NCBI GenBank assembly: GCA_012840085.1
Contig: DUMB01000079.1
Coordinates: forward strand, 1 to 43,139
Origin: Clostridiaceae bacterium
Lineage (GTDB): Bacteria; Bacillota; Clostridia; Acetivibrionales; DUMB01
Length of the DNA stretch: 43,139 bases
Direction: 5' to 3'
This document shows, one piece after another, positions 33,159-42,350 of the stretch. Each line of letters opens with the position of its first letter. Position 1 is the first letter of the stretch. The notes below the pieces were generated by a model, which saw only the letters and a program-made list of their open reading frames with translations, did not search any database and was not told the DNA's origin. Both the position numbers and the translations under genes were made by a program.

Positions 33159-34316
33159 ATGGAATACTTCCTTACTGAAGAACAGAAGATGATAAAAGAA
33201 CTTGCTGCAAGAATAGCTGATGAAAAAATAGCTCCTTTAGCTATTCAATACGATGAAGATGGAACTTTTCCTCATGACATAGTTAAGATACTGGCAGATT
33301 CAGATCTTACCGGAGTATATATTCCGGAGGAATATGGCGGCTTTGGCGGCGGGGTACTGGAAATGTCACTTGTAGTTGAGGAGTTGAGCAGAGCATGCGG
33401 AGGAATAGCTCTTGCATTTGCCGGCACAGGACTTGGTACTTTCCCTATCATTCTTTTTGGTAATGACGAGCAAAAGAAAAAGTATCTTCCTGATATAGCG
33501 GCAGGTAAGAAATTAGCAGCTTTTGCCCTGACAGAGGCAAATGCAGGAAGTGATGCTGCCGGCATACAGACAACGGCTGTTCTTGACGGTGACGAGTACA
33601 TATTAAACGGAACAAAACAATGGATTACGAATGGCGGAGAGGCTGACGTGTACACTGTAATCGCCTGCACAAACAGGGAAAAAGGCGCACGCGGATTCTC
33701 TGCTTTTATTGTTGAAAAAGGAACACCCGGTTTTTCCTTTGGCAAAAAAGAAAACAAAATGGGTATCAGAGCTTCCTGTACAAGGGAATTAATCTTTGAA
33801 AACTGCAGAATACCCAAAGAAAACCTCCTCTACCGTGAAGGCATGGGTTTTATTGTGGCAATGAAAACTCTTGACAGAACCAGACCCGGAGTTGCTGCAC
33901 AGGCTCTTGGTATAGCTCAGGGTGCCTTTGACGAAGCATTAAAGTATTCAAGAGAAAGGCATCAGTTTGGCCAGGCAATTTCATCCTTCCAGGCTGTACA
34001 GCATATGCTGGCGGACATGGCAATTCAAATTGAAGCTGCACGGGCACTTGTTTATCAGACATGCAGGCATATTGACAGTGGAGCCAAGAACATATCAAAG
34101 GAATCTGCAATGGCAAAAGTATTTGCTTCTGACGTTGCAATGAAGGTAACTACAGACGCAGTTCAGATACTAGGCGGTTATGGCTATATGAAAGAATACC
34201 CTGTTGAAAAAAGAATGAGAGATGCAAAAATAACTCAAATATATGAAGGAACCAACCAGATTCAGAGAAATGTAATTGCACTTGAGCTTATTAAGGAAAT
34301 GTCCGGTAAGAAATAG
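33159..34316 (+). CDS. Acyl-CoA dehydrogenase, short-chain/butyryl-CoA type
   Basis: This flavoprotein interconverts acyl-CoA and 2-enoyl-CoA. The 385-residue protein has 'FALTEANAGSDAAGIQT' and 'GTKQWITNGGEADVY' (FAD and substrate sites), 'RERHQFGQAISSFQAVQHML' and the catalytic Glu363 in 'QIYEGTNQIQRN'. The position of this Glu and close similarity to butyryl-CoA dehydrogenases suggest short-chain substrates; exact chain length is inferred. ATG follows GGGGTGTGTGAGGT. With etfB and etfA it forms an operon, so in this anaerobe it may reduce crotonyl-CoA-like substrates by electron bifurcation. Thiolase, crotonase and 3-hydroxyacyl-CoA dehydrogenase genes are not present beside it. Confidence 0.93.
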   Translation: MEYFLTEEQKMIKELAARIADEKIAPLAIQYDEDGTFPHDIVKILADSDLTGVYIPEEYGGFGGGVLEMSLVVEELSRACGGIALAFAGTGLGTFPIILFGNDEQKKKYLPDIAAGKKLAAFALTEANAGSDAAGIQTTAVLDGDEYILNGTKQWITNGGEADVYTVIACTNREKGARGFSAFIVEKGTPGFSFGKKENKMGIRASCTRELIFENCRIPKENLLYREGMGFIVAMKTLDRTRPGVAAQALGIAQGAFDEALKYSRERHQFGQAISSFQAVQHMLADMAIQIEAARALVYQTCRHIDSGAKNISKESAMAKVFASDVAMKVTTDAVQILGGYGYMKEYPVEKRMRDAKITQIYEGTNQIQRNVIALELIKEMSGKK

Positions 34317-34413
34317 AAAGAAAGATATATACGCATTATCATAAGCTTTACTCTAAACATCAGTTTTACTCTAAGCATCGCCAACAAATTAACAGTAGGG
34401 GGATTGAATACTT

Positions 34414-35208
34414 TTGAATGTAATCGTATGTGTGAAACAGGTTCCTGGAACCAATGAGGTCAAGATAAACAAAGAAACCAATACTATAATAAGAGAGGGC
34501 GTTGAATCTATTCTTAATCCCTTTGATACCTACGCGGTAGAAGAAGGGTTGAGAATTAAGGATAAGACCGGCGGAAAGGTAACTGTAATCAGTATGGGTA
34601 TTCCTTCCGTCGCAGATATGCTGAAAGAAACTATTGCCCTTGGAGCAGATGAAGCTGTACTTCTAAGCGACAGGGCTTTCGCAGGTGCAGACACTCTTGC
34701 CACCTCCTATGCCCTTTCAATGGGAATAAGAAAAATAGGCAATTATGATCTGATCATTTGCGGAAAGCAGGCTTCAGACGGTGATACGGCGCAGGTCGGA
34801 CCAAGTCTGGCTGAGAAACTTGATATTCCCCATGCAACCAATATAAGAAAAATCGAAGAGATAAAAGAAGGCTATATAAGGTGTCAGAGGCTCACTGATG
34901 ATGGTTATGAAGTAATTGAAATGTCACTGCCTGCTGTTATTACTGTTGTCAAGGAGATAAACGAACCCAGGCTTCCTTCTCTTAAAGGCATGATGAGAGC
35001 AAAGAAAGCAACCATACCTGTCTGGACTGCTGCTGATATAAATGCTGATATCAATCGCTGCGGTTTGAAAGGTTCTCCGACGCAGGTAATAAAAACTTTT
35101 GTACCTGTGCATGAAATAAAAAGTGAGCTAATCGAAGGCGCACCTGCCGAGCAGGCCTCAAAGCTTGCTGAAAAGCTGCTTTCAATGCGATTTATGAAGT
35201 GTGTGTAG
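34414..35208 (+). CDS. etfB: Electron transfer flavoprotein beta subunit
   Basis: EtfB binds AMP or FAD and pairs with EtfA. The 264-residue protein begins 'NVIVCVKQVPGTNEVKI' and has 'LNPFDTYAVEEGLRIKDKTG', 'GADEAVLLSDRAFAGADTLA' and 'IICGKQASDGDTAQVGPSLAE', typical of the subunit. The start codon is TTG at 34414-34416, some 11 bases after AGGGGG. It lies between the acyl-CoA dehydrogenase and etfA; etfA starts 12 bases after its stop. Confidence 0.95.
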   Translation: MNVIVCVKQVPGTNEVKINKETNTIIREGVESILNPFDTYAVEEGLRIKDKTGGKVTVISMGIPSVADMLKETIALGADEAVLLSDRAFAGADTLATSYALSMGIRKIGNYDLIICGKQASDGDTAQVGPSLAEKLDIPHATNIRKIEEIKEGYIRCQRLTDDGYEVIEMSLPAVITVVKEINEPRLPSLKGMMRAKKATIPVWTAADINADINRCGLKGSPTQVIKTFVPVHEIKSELIEGAPAEQASKLAEKLLSMRFMKCV

Positions 35209-35219
35209 GGGGTAAATAT

Positions 35220-36416
35220 ATGGCAAACATTAGAATAATAACAGAAAAGTGTATTGGTTGCGGGATTTGTATAAGAAATTGCCCTTTCAATGCTATAAAA
35301 GTAGAAAATAAAAAAGCCATTATTCTTGAAAACTGCACTCTTTGCGGTTCATGTGTTTCATCTTGTAAATTTGAGGCCATTGAATTTGAAAAGGACGAAA
35401 TCAATAATACCGATGATTTATCCTCATATAAAGGTGTGTGGGTATTTGCAGAACAAAAGAACAGTATTCCCGCCCAGGTTTCTTATGAACTGCTGGGGGC
35501 AGGCAGAAAGCTTGCTGATCAGCTTGAAGTGCCTTTGTCAGCAGTTATCATTGGAAGCGGTCTCGACGAGGCAATAAAAGAGCTTATAGCATATGGCGCA
35601 GACAATGTTTATGCAGTTGACAATCAGGCACTTAAGGACTACAACGATGAACTGTACTCTGACGTACTTACCCGGCTAATTCAGCAATACAAACCGGAAA
35701 TTGTCCTCATGGGAGCAACAACTTACGGCCGTTCCCTGGCACCCAGAGTATCTTCAAGATTAAATACAGGACTTACAGCTGATTGTACCGGTTTGGAAAT
35801 CGATCCTGAAAAGAGAATCCTCTTACAGACAAGACCTGCTTTTGGCGGAAATCTTATGGCTACAATTACATGCCCTAATCATCGTCCGCAGATGTCAACT
35901 GTCCGTCCTAAAGTTATGAAACCTCTTGAAAAAGATGCTTCGAGAACGGGACAAATTATAAGGCCGGAAATTAAACTTCCTGATGAAGTACGCACAAAAG
36001 TTGTGGAAACAGTTTCTGTAGCATGCGAAATGGTTAATCTCACAGAGGCAGATATTATTGTATCTGCAGGTAGAGGTATAGGAGATCCAAAAAATCTGAA
36101 ACTGGTTGAAGAGCTTGCACAAGTTCTTGGAGGTGCAGTAGGTGCTTCCCGTGCGGTAGTTGATGCAGGATGGATCGAATACAGCCATCAGGTTGGTCAA
36201 ACCGGCAAAACAGTTTGCCCGAAGGTCTATATTGCTTGCGGGATATCCGGAGCTGTCCAGCATCTTGCAGGAATGTCTTCTTCAGATACAATTATTGCAA
36301 TAAACAATAATCCTGACGCACCAATATTCAAAATAGCAACCATAGGAATAGTTGGAGATGTTCTGGAAATACTTCCTCTCCTTATAAATGAGTTTAAAGC
36401 ACGTTTGGGAAAATAA
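35220..36416 (+). CDS. etfA: Electron transfer flavoprotein alpha subunit with N-terminal 2[4Fe-4S] domain
   Basis: The first 60 residues form a ferredoxin domain with two C-x2-C-x2-C-x3-C motifs: C11, C14, C17, C21 and C39, C42, C45, C49. A normal EtfA follows, with N-terminal alpha/beta domain and the C-terminal FAD domain ('GRGIGDPKNLKLVEELAQVL', 'HQVGQTGKTVCPKVYIACGI', 'SGAVQHLAGMSSSDTIIAIN'). Iron-sulfur-bearing EtfA proteins are known from Clostridia and acetogens such as the caffeyl-CoA reductase complex, where they take part in ferredoxin-linked bifurcation. ATG 35220-35222 follows AGGGGGT. The protein has 398 residues. It ends the operon. Confidence 0.95.
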   Translation: MANIRIITEKCIGCGICIRNCPFNAIKVENKKAIILENCTLCGSCVSSCKFEAIEFEKDEINNTDDLSSYKGVWVFAEQKNSIPAQVSYELLGAGRKLADQLEVPLSAVIIGSGLDEAIKELIAYGADNVYAVDNQALKDYNDELYSDVLTRLIQQYKPEIVLMGATTYGRSLAPRVSSRLNTGLTADCTGLEIDPEKRILLQTRPAFGGNLMATITCPNHRPQMSTVRPKVMKPLEKDASRTGQIIRPEIKLPDEVRTKVVETVSVACEMVNLTEADIIVSAGRGIGDPKNLKLVEELAQVLGGAVGASRAVVDAGWIEYSHQVGQTGKTVCPKVYIACGISGAVQHLAGMSSSDTIIAINNNPDAPIFKIATIGIVGDVLEILPLLINEFKARLGK

Positions 36417-36541
36417 ACCGGAGCGGATTAAACTCAGCAAAATAAATTATGTGTTGAATTTTTAAAGGTATTTTTGTTGTAAACATAATATCCAAGCAAT
36501 ATTCAAGCTAAACATAATAAACAAAAATACCGGATAAAAAG

Positions 36542-36587
36542 AAAAACGGTCAGGATTATTATATTATAAAGAATCCGCCGTTTTTTT
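36542..36587. terminator. Terminator between etfA and recX
   Basis: Outer arms aaaaacgg (36542-36549) and ccgttttt (36578-36585) plus inner ggatt (36553-36557) and aatcc (36572-36576) form a two-part stem, followed by T's on the plus strand and preceded by A's. It serves the convergent etfA and recX transcripts, probably in both directions. Confidence 0.85.
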
Positions 36588-36640
36588 ATTATCTTTTATT
36601 TATGTCATTTATGATTATATTTATGCCATTTCCGCAATTT

Positions 36641-37267
36641 TTAATAATAATCCGGATTGTTTATCCTGTTCATGACTGTGTCAATTACCTCAAAGCCAAA
36701 GCCCCTGTGCTGTAAGAATGAATAAATTCTCTTCTGTATTTTCTGATCTCTGGTGTCATATTTTCCGAATTTCTTTCTTACCATACTTTCTGCCAAAACG
36801 GTTTCATCAGCCTTCCAGTCTTTCATAACTTCATCTATATCAGCTTCTGAAATACCTTTGGACATGAGCTCATATTTTATAAGCCGTTTTGACTTAGGCT
36901 TAAGCTTGATTCTATCGTAAATATACTTCTGAATATAGAGTCTGTCATTAATATAACCCATGGATTTGAGTTCATCTGTTACCTTTTGGACAGTATTTTT
37001 ATCAAAACCCTTTTCCATTAGTTTTTTAGCAACTTCCATCTCACTTCTTAATCTTAAAGCGAGAAACTTGACTGCTTCTGCCTTTGCCCTGCGGAAATTC
37101 ACTTCTTCTTTTATATGTGTTATTTCCTCACTTGTTATATCCTTTTTCTCATATAAGCTAAGACTGATAAAATCCTCCTCCGATATTGAAAAGGAATATT
37201 CTCCGTCAACGTATACAGCAAGCATATCTTTTCTTTTCTTATTTCTTTCAACAGAAGTAATCCGCAT
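36641..37267 (-). CDS. recX: Regulatory protein RecX
   Basis: RecX binds RecA filaments and modulates recombination. The 208-residue protein starts 'MRITSVERNKKRKDMLAVYV' and has the three-helix repeats of the family ('FLALRLRSEMEVAKKLMEKG', 'MGYINDRLYIQKYIYDRI', 'ISEADIDEVMKDW'). The ATG follows AAGGTGAAATA. It is 94 bases downstream of recA, with a 25-bp tandem duplication in between. Confidence 0.92.
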   Translation of the reverse strand: MRITSVERNKKRKDMLAVYVDGEYSFSISEEDFISLSLYEKKDITSEEITHIKEEVNFRRAKAEAVKFLALRLRSEMEVAKKLMEKGFDKNTVQKVTDELKSMGYINDRLYIQKYIYDRIKLKPKSKRLIKYELMSKGISEADIDEVMKDWKADETVLAESMVRKKFGKYDTRDQKIQKRIYSFLQHRGFGFEVIDTVMNRINNPDYY

Positions 37268-37320
37268 TATTTCACCTTTGTCTGAAAGATTTAAATATCA
37301 CTTAGATCAAGCTATACATA

Positions 37321-37370
37321 TATTAAACTGCGCATTTTATTCATCTATTAAACTGCGCATTTTATTCATC
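37321..37370. repeat. 25-bp perfect tandem duplication of the recA 3' end
   Basis: The 25-base unit at 37346-37370 includes the last two recA codons and its stop codon. It is repeated exactly at 37321-37345 in the recA-recX spacer. The perfect match implies a recent event. Confidence 0.95.
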
Positions 37371-38390
37371 GTCTTCAACTACATGTGCATCAATACTGTT
37401 TACAAAAGCCTGTCCAAAATTTTCGCGTATCTTATTTTCTATTTCCTTCATTAAATCTGGGTTTTCTTTAAGATACTGCTTCACATTTTCTCTTCCCTGT
37501 CCTAATCTCTGATCATTATATGAAAACCATGAACCACTCTTATTAATTATATCAAGTGATACTGCAACATCAAGTATGCTTCCTTCTTTTGATATACCTT
37601 CTCCATAAATTATGTCAAATTCAGCTTCCTTAAATGGAGGAGCAACCTTATTCTTAACAACCTTAACTCTTGTCCTGTTTCCTATAATTTCATTGCCCTG
37701 CTTGAGAGTGTCTATCCTTCTTACATCAAGCCTTACAGAAGAATAAAACTTTAAGGCTCTTCCTCCGGGAGTAGTCTCGGGATTACCAAACATTACACCG
37801 ACTTTTTCTCTTAACTGGTTTATGAATATAGCAGTGGTATTTGATTTGCTTATTACACCTGCAAGCTTTCTCAAAGCCTGTGACATCAGCCTTGCCTGCA
37901 AACCTACGTGGGAATCTCCCATTTCCCCGTCTATTTCAGCTTTTGGTACAAGTGCTGCAACGGAGTCCACAACTATTACATCTATTGCTCCACTTCTGAC
38001 AAGTGCCTCAGCAATTTCCAGAGCCTGCTCACCTGTATCAGGCTGGGAAACAATCAGGTTTTCTATATCAATACCAATATTTTTAGCATATACAGGATCA
38101 AGGGCATGTTCAGCATCTATAAATGCTGCTTCTCCCCCGTTCTTTTGTGCTTCAGCAATTATATGCAGTGCAACTGTTGTTTTACCGGAAGATTCAGGGC
38201 CGAATATCTCTACAATTCTTCCACGGGGTACACCACCTACACCAAGGGCTATGTCAAGTCCTATTGCACCGGTAGATATTACATCAACGTTCAGATGGCT
38301 GCTCTCGCCCAGCTTCATGACAGCACCTTTTCCGAACTGTTTTTCTATTTGTCCCAATGCCATATCAAGTGCCTTTTTCTTCTCAATCAT
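37362..38390 (-). CDS. recA: Recombinase RecA
   Basis: RecA forms filaments on single-stranded DNA for strand exchange and triggers LexA cleavage. The 342-residue protein has Walker A 'GPESSGKTT' (64-72), Walker B '[17 protein letters not shown]', and the L2/DNA-binding region '[19 protein letters not shown]'. The C-terminus is short and acidic ('HVVEDDE'). ATG 38388-38390 follows AAAGGAGG at 11 bases. A LexA box overlaps its promoter region. It follows cinA on the same strand. Confidence 0.98.
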   Translation of the reverse strand: MIEKKKALDMALGQIEKQFGKGAVMKLGESSHLNVDVISTGAIGLDIALGVGGVPRGRIVEIFGPESSGKTTVALHIIAEAQKNGGEAAFIDAEHALDPVYAKNIGIDIENLIVSQPDTGEQALEIAEALVRSGAIDVIVVDSVAALVPKAEIDGEMGDSHVGLQARLMSQALRKLAGVISKSNTTAIFINQLREKVGVMFGNPETTPGGRALKFYSSVRLDVRRIDTLKQGNEIIGNRTRVKVVKNKVAPPFKEAEFDIIYGEGISKEGSILDVAVSLDIINKSGSWFSYNDQRLGQGRENVKQYLKENPDLMKEIENKIRENFGQAFVNSIDAHVVEDDE

Positions 38391-38421
38391 ATATACGGAA
38401 TCCTCCTTTGGATATCATAAT

Positions 38422-38435
38422 CGAACGTTTGTTCT
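38422..38435 (-). promoter_or_regulatory. LexA (DinR) box at recA
   Basis: CGAACGTTTGTTCT fits the Firmicute LexA consensus GAAC-N4-GTTC exactly in its core (38423-38434). It lies a few bases downstream of the -10 at 38442-38447, over the likely transcription start, so recA is SOS-controlled. Confidence 0.9.
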
Positions 38436-38441
38436 ATAATA

Positions 38442-38470
38442 ATTATATCTGATAATAATTGAACAGTCAA
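38442..38470 (-). promoter_or_regulatory. recA promoter
   Basis: On the minus strand TTGACT (38465-38470), a 17-base spacer and a perfect TATAAT (38442-38447). The LexA box follows directly. Confidence 0.85.
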
Positions 38471-38558
38471 TAGTTTATTGCAAATTTTTTACAATTTCTT
38501 CTGTTCCAACGTAAAAATTTCATGTTCTATTTCCATTTTATCACAAATTTATTATAGA

Positions 38559-39818
38559 TTATTGCCAGTTTTCTTTCCATTCAAGAATCCTTCTCCGTAT
38601 CATATCAAAGGCGTGAAGGCACGTGATGCGCCGAATTTTACCGCGGTCACCCGTCAATCTCAGCTCTTTTACTTTAACACCGAATTTATCTGCCAGAGCA
38701 ACGTAAACAAGTCCTACAGGTTTTTCTGCAGTCCCTCCTCCAGGTCCTGCTATTCCTGTAACGGCTAAACCCAAATCTGTACCTGCAACATTCCTGATAC
38801 CCTCAGCCATTTCTCTGGCGGTTTCCCTGCTAACCGCCCCGTATTTTTCCAGCGTTTCCCTTTTTACTCCCAGGTTTTCAATTTTGGCTTCATTGCTGTA
38901 TGACACAATTCCCCTGTTAAAAACTTTTGAAATGCCTGGTATATCCGTAAGCCTGCTGGAAATCAGCCCTCCTGTGCATGATTCCGCAGTAGCTATAGTC
39001 ACATTGTTTTGCAGAAGAAGTTCAGCAGTTACTTCCTCAAGGTTCTTATTGTCAGTACTGTATATATAATCACCAAGTCTTCGCTTGATTTCTTCTTCAA
39101 CAGGTTTTATTATTTCCTCAGCATCACACACATTATCTCCAGTTTTACATCTGGCTGTGAGCCTAAGTGTAACTTCTCCCTCTTTGGCATAAGGTGCTAT
39201 TGTCGGATTTGACTGATTTTCCACCAAATCCATTATTAACTCTTCCATTGCAGATTCTCCGATTCCAAAAATTCTTAAGAATTTTGAGGCAAGCTTGTAT
39301 TGAGACTTGCTTGCAAAGTATGGAATAACAGTGTCCTCAAACATAGGTTTCATTTCTGACGGAGGACCCGGCAGCATTATAACAACTTTATCGTCTTTTT
39401 CAATGATACATCCAGGAGCAGTGCCATTGTCATTATTAATAACAATACAGTTTTCAGGCAGGTAGGCCTGTTTTATATTGTTATCAGTCATTTTCCTGTT
39501 TGTCCTGCTAAAATAGGCCTTCATTTTGTCAAGGATATCCTCATGGAGTATCAGCTTTAATCCTAAAACATCAGCAACAGTCTCTTTCGTCAGATCATCC
39601 TTCGTAGGTCCAAGCCCACCGGTCATTATAACCACATCTGAACGTTCAAGAGCTATATTAAGGCATTTGCGAAGTCTTCCCGCATTATCTCCTACTACAC
39701 TATGATAATAAACATTTACTCCGACTGACGGAAGTCTGCTGGAAATGTACTGCGCATTTGTATTTGCAATCTGTCCCATAAGTAGCTCAGTTCCAACTGC
39801 GAGTATTTCAGCATCCAT
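38559..39818 (-). CDS. cinA: CinA family protein (competence/damage-inducible; NMN deamidase domain)
   Basis: The 419-residue protein has an N-terminal molybdopterin-binding-like domain ('[20 protein letters not shown]', '[20 protein letters not shown]', '[15 protein letters not shown]') and a C-terminal CinA domain with the active-site Ser in '[16 protein letters not shown]' and '[20 protein letters not shown]'. The C-terminal domain of such proteins deamidates nicotinamide mononucleotide in NAD recycling. ATG follows GGGGAGATGAATTT. It precedes recA, a very common arrangement; the recA promoter lies in the 168-base spacer. Confidence 0.95.
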   Translation of the reverse strand: MDAEILAVGTELLMGQIANTNAQYISSRLPSVGVNVYYHSVVGDNAGRLRKCLNIALERSDVVIMTGGLGPTKDDLTKETVADVLGLKLILHEDILDKMKAYFSRTNRKMTDNNIKQAYLPENCIVINNDNGTAPGCIIEKDDKVVIMLPGPPSEMKPMFEDTVIPYFASKSQYKLASKFLRIFGIGESAMEELIMDLVENQSNPTIAPYAKEGEVTLRLTARCKTGDNVCDAEEIIKPVEEEIKRRLGDYIYSTDNKNLEEVTAELLLQNNVTIATAESCTGGLISSRLTDIPGISKVFNRGIVSYSNEAKIENLGVKRETLEKYGAVSRETAREMAEGIRNVAGTDLGLAVTGIAGPGGGTAEKPVGLVYVALADKFGVKVKELRLTGDRGKIRRITCLHAFDMIRRRILEWKENWQ

Positions 39819-39980
39819 AAATTCATCTCCCCATTATAAAAGAATACGATTTAATTATAACAGTTTTTTCATATTAGAAACAAATTGATTATATTACTTT
39901 TATTATATGTTCATCTTATAGATGGTTGCAAAAATCTAATTTGTTTAAGCTTGTAAAATAAAGGTATATATTAATATGAA

Positions 39981-40010
39981 GAAAGTTATTATATGGAAAG
40001 TTATTATATG
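39981..40010. repeat. 15-bp perfect tandem duplication upstream of ldh
   Basis: gaaagttattatatg occurs at 39981-39995 and again at 39996-40010. It lies in the ldh leader region, about 75 bases before the start codon. Confidence 0.95.
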
Positions 40011-40085
40011 GAGTGAAAAAATAAAAGATTAATCTTTAGTTAAAAATAAATATAAACTCAGATAATTAAAAGGGGGAATTTGCCA

Positions 40086-41036
40086 ATGTCATTGAATGAT
40101 GTTAAAAAAATTGCAATAGTAGGAGCCGGATTTGTTGGATCAACCACAGCATACACGCTTATGATGAGCGGATTGATTACAGAGCTGGTATTGATAGATG
40201 TCAATAAGAAAAAAGCTGAAGGCGAAGCAATGGATCTTAACCATGGAATGCCGTTTGTGAGCCCTGTCAGAATATATACCGGCGATTACAGCGACTGCGC
40301 AGGTGCCGACATAGTTATTATTTCTGCAGGTGCCAATCAGAAACCGGGTGAGACAAGAATAGACCTTGTTCATAAAAATACGGCGATTTTTAAAGAAATA
40401 GTAAGTAATGTAGTCAAATATAACAATAATTGCATCCTGCTTATTGTGACAAACCCTGTTGATATACTTACTTATGTTACCTATAAAATATCGGGATTTC
40501 CCAAAGAAAAGGTCATTGGCTCCGGAACAGTTCTGGACACAGCGCGTTTCCGCTATCTTTTGGGTGATCATGTCGGAGTTGATTCAAGAAACGTTCATGC
40601 ATACATTCTTGGAGAACATGGTGACACGGAAGTTGCAACCTGGAGCCTCACAAACATAGCAGGAATTCCGATGGAGAAATATTGCAGTGATTGCCATTGC
40701 TGTGAACAACATGTAACCCGTGATAATATTTTTAAAGAAGTAAAGAACGCAGCATATAAGATAATTGAAAGCAAAGGTGCCACATATTATGCTGTTGCTC
40801 TGGCAGTAAAAAGAATTGTCGAAGCAATAGTAAGAGACGAAAACTCCATTTTGACTGTTTCAAGCCTGCTTGAAGGCCAGTACGGTCTTTCGGACGTCTG
40901 TTTAAGCGTACCTACTATTGTAAATAAGAACGGTATAGGAAAAATTGTCGATGTTCCATTAAATGAAGAAGAAAGAGAATTGTTGATTAAGTCAGGTAAT
41001 TCGCTGAAACAAGTAATAGGTGAATTGAATATTTAA
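40086..41036 (+). CDS. ldh: L-lactate dehydrogenase
   Basis: This NAD-dependent enzyme reduces pyruvate to L-lactate. The 316-residue protein has the Rossmann motif '[13 protein letters not shown]' (G13, G15, G18), the specificity loop '[14 protein letters not shown]' (Gln in the position that distinguishes lactate from malate dehydrogenases, plus the mobile Arg), '[16 protein letters not shown]' with catalytic Asp and Arg, and the catalytic His in '[10 protein letters not shown]'. ATG 40086-40088 follows GGGGG by nine bases; an upstream TTG at 40080 overlaps that spacing. It is transcribed alone and ends in a terminator. No Rex-type operator is obvious upstream. Confidence 0.95.
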   Translation: MSLNDVKKIAIVGAGFVGSTTAYTLMMSGLITELVLIDVNKKKAEGEAMDLNHGMPFVSPVRIYTGDYSDCAGADIVIISAGANQKPGETRIDLVHKNTAIFKEIVSNVVKYNNNCILLIVTNPVDILTYVTYKISGFPKEKVIGSGTVLDTARFRYLLGDHVGVDSRNVHAYILGEHGDTEVATWSLTNIAGIPMEKYCSDCHCCEQHVTRDNIFKEVKNAAYKIIESKGATYYAVALAVKRIVEAIVRDENSILTVSSLLEGQYGLSDVCLSVPTIVNKNGIGKIVDVPLNEEERELLIKSGNSLKQVIGELNI

Positions 41037-41073
41037 TATTAACCTTTGATACCTTTTTTATTTAAAAGTTACC

Positions 41074-41116
41074 GGTAAAGCGCAAATTTTATACAGAATT
41101 GTTGCTTTACCTTTTT
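41074..41116 (+). terminator. ldh terminator
   Basis: ggtaaagc (41074-41081) pairs with gctttacc (41104-41111); additional pairing is possible inside the 22-base loop (caa/ttg). Five T's follow (41112-41116). It ends about 80 bases after the ldh stop. Confidence 0.85.
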
Positions 41117-41323
41117 ATTTATTTTATTTTATATATTTCTTTCGCATTAAACTTATTTTAATATTTATTAAACCTATTTAAAAATGATTTAGTTTATAAT
41201 ACTATATATATAAGTTATAAATATCCAAAAGAAGCAGAACATACATAAGAAACAAATTATTGTCGAATACAGTCTAATAGGAAACAGGAAATAAAAAAAC
41301 AGTATATGTTTTTAAAATAAAAA

Positions 41324-41357
41324 AGCAATAAATAACTTAATAGCAATAAATAACTTA
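41324..41357. repeat. 16-bp direct repeat before the MoxR gene
   Basis: agcaataaataactta occurs at 41324-41339 and 41342-41357, an 18-base tandem period. It lies directly upstream of the ribosome site of the MoxR gene. Confidence 0.9.
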
Positions 41358-41381
41358 TGAAAAGGCTCAAAGGTGGATTAT

Positions 41382-42350
41382 ATGATTAATGTTGGTATGG
41401 CTAAAAGCAGGAATATTGCGGACAAAATTATAGGCAATATTGAAAAAGTTATAGTTGGAAAGAGAAACATCGTTGAACTAACCCTTATATCATTAATTTG
41501 TGGCGGGCACATATTGATTGAGGATGTTCCAGGTGTAGGCAAAACAAGCCTCGCTTATTCCCTGGCCAAGTCAATAAACTGCTCCTTCAGCAGGATACAA
41601 TTCACTCCGGATGTTATGCCTTCTGATATTACAGGCTTTTCAATATATAATCAGAAAACAGGTGAATTTGAGTTCAGGCCTGGTTCAATAATGAGCCATA
41701 TTGTTCTTGCGGACGAGATTAACAGGGCAACCCCCAAGACGCAATCCAGTCTGCTTGAGGTCATGGAAAAAGGCCAGGTTACAGTGGACGGTGTTACATA
41801 TAAAGTTCCGGCGCCATTTATGGTAATCGCCACACAAAACCCAGTTGAGTATCATGGTACCTATCCCCTTCCGGAGGCACAGCTGGACAGATTTTTTATG
41901 AAGATATCCATCGGATACCCTTCTCCGGCAGATGAAGCAGAAATACTTGCCAGGTTTCAGGTTGATGATCCGCTGGATGAACTCATTCCGGTGGTTGAAA
42001 CAACGGATATTATTCGCCTGCAATCTGAAGTGAAAAATGTATACATAGATAAGACGCTTAACAGGTACATAGTCGATATAATCAACGGAACCAGAATACA
42101 TAAGGATATTGCCATCGGAGCAAGTCCGCGCGGTTCACTTTTTCTTATGCGGGCATCACAGGCATGGGCTTTATACAATAAAAGAAGTTTTGTGCTTCCC
42201 GATGATATTAAGAAAATGGCTGCTCCTGTTATCTCCCACAGAATTATACTTAAACAGGAGGCCAAATTGAGAGGTCGTAATAGTGAAGATATAATATCGG
42301 AAATAATCAGTAAAATAAAAGTACCTGTGGTGGATCGTCATGAGGCTTAA
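41382..42350 (+). CDS. MoxR-family AAA+ ATPase
   Basis: MoxR ATPases act as chaperones for assembly of partner complexes, often with DUF58/VWA proteins. The 322-residue protein has Walker A 'EDVPGVGKTSLAYSLAKS' (about 47-64), Walker B and MoxR signature 'VLADEINRATPKTQSSLLEV', 'PFMVIATQNPVEYHGTYPLP', 'EAQLDRFFMK' and the C-terminal 'GASPRGSLFLMRASQAWAL'. ATG 41382-41384 follows AAAGGTGG; a GTG at 41373 is inside that site. It overlaps the DUF58 gene by 11 bases. Confidence 0.95.
   Translation: MINVGMAKSRNIADKIIGNIEKVIVGKRNIVELTLISLICGGHILIEDVPGVGKTSLAYSLAKSINCSFSRIQFTPDVMPSDITGFSIYNQKTGEFEFRPGSIMSHIVLADEINRATPKTQSSLLEVMEKGQVTVDGVTYKVPAPFMVIATQNPVEYHGTYPLPEAQLDRFFMKISIGYPSPADEAEILARFQVDDPLDELIPVVETTDIIRLQSEVKNVYIDKTLNRYIVDIINGTRIHKDIAIGASPRGSLFLMRASQAWALYNKRSFVLPDDIKKMAAPVISHRIILKQEAKLRGRNSEDIISEIISKIKVPVVDRHEA

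Larger units (their letters stand above)
41037..41381. other. Spacer between ldh and the MoxR gene
   Basis: These 345 bases hold the ldh terminator (41074-41116), an AT-rich stretch and a 16-base direct repeat (41324-41339 and 41342-41357). No gene is seen. A TATAAT occurs near 41196, but I found no convincing -35 for the MoxR-DUF58 operon. Confidence 0.6.

Noticed and set aside
40086..41036. Malonyl-type dehydrogenase call (malate dehydrogenase) for ldh
   Set aside because: The specificity loop has Gln (NQKPGETR), which marks lactate dehydrogenase; malate enzymes usually have Arg there.
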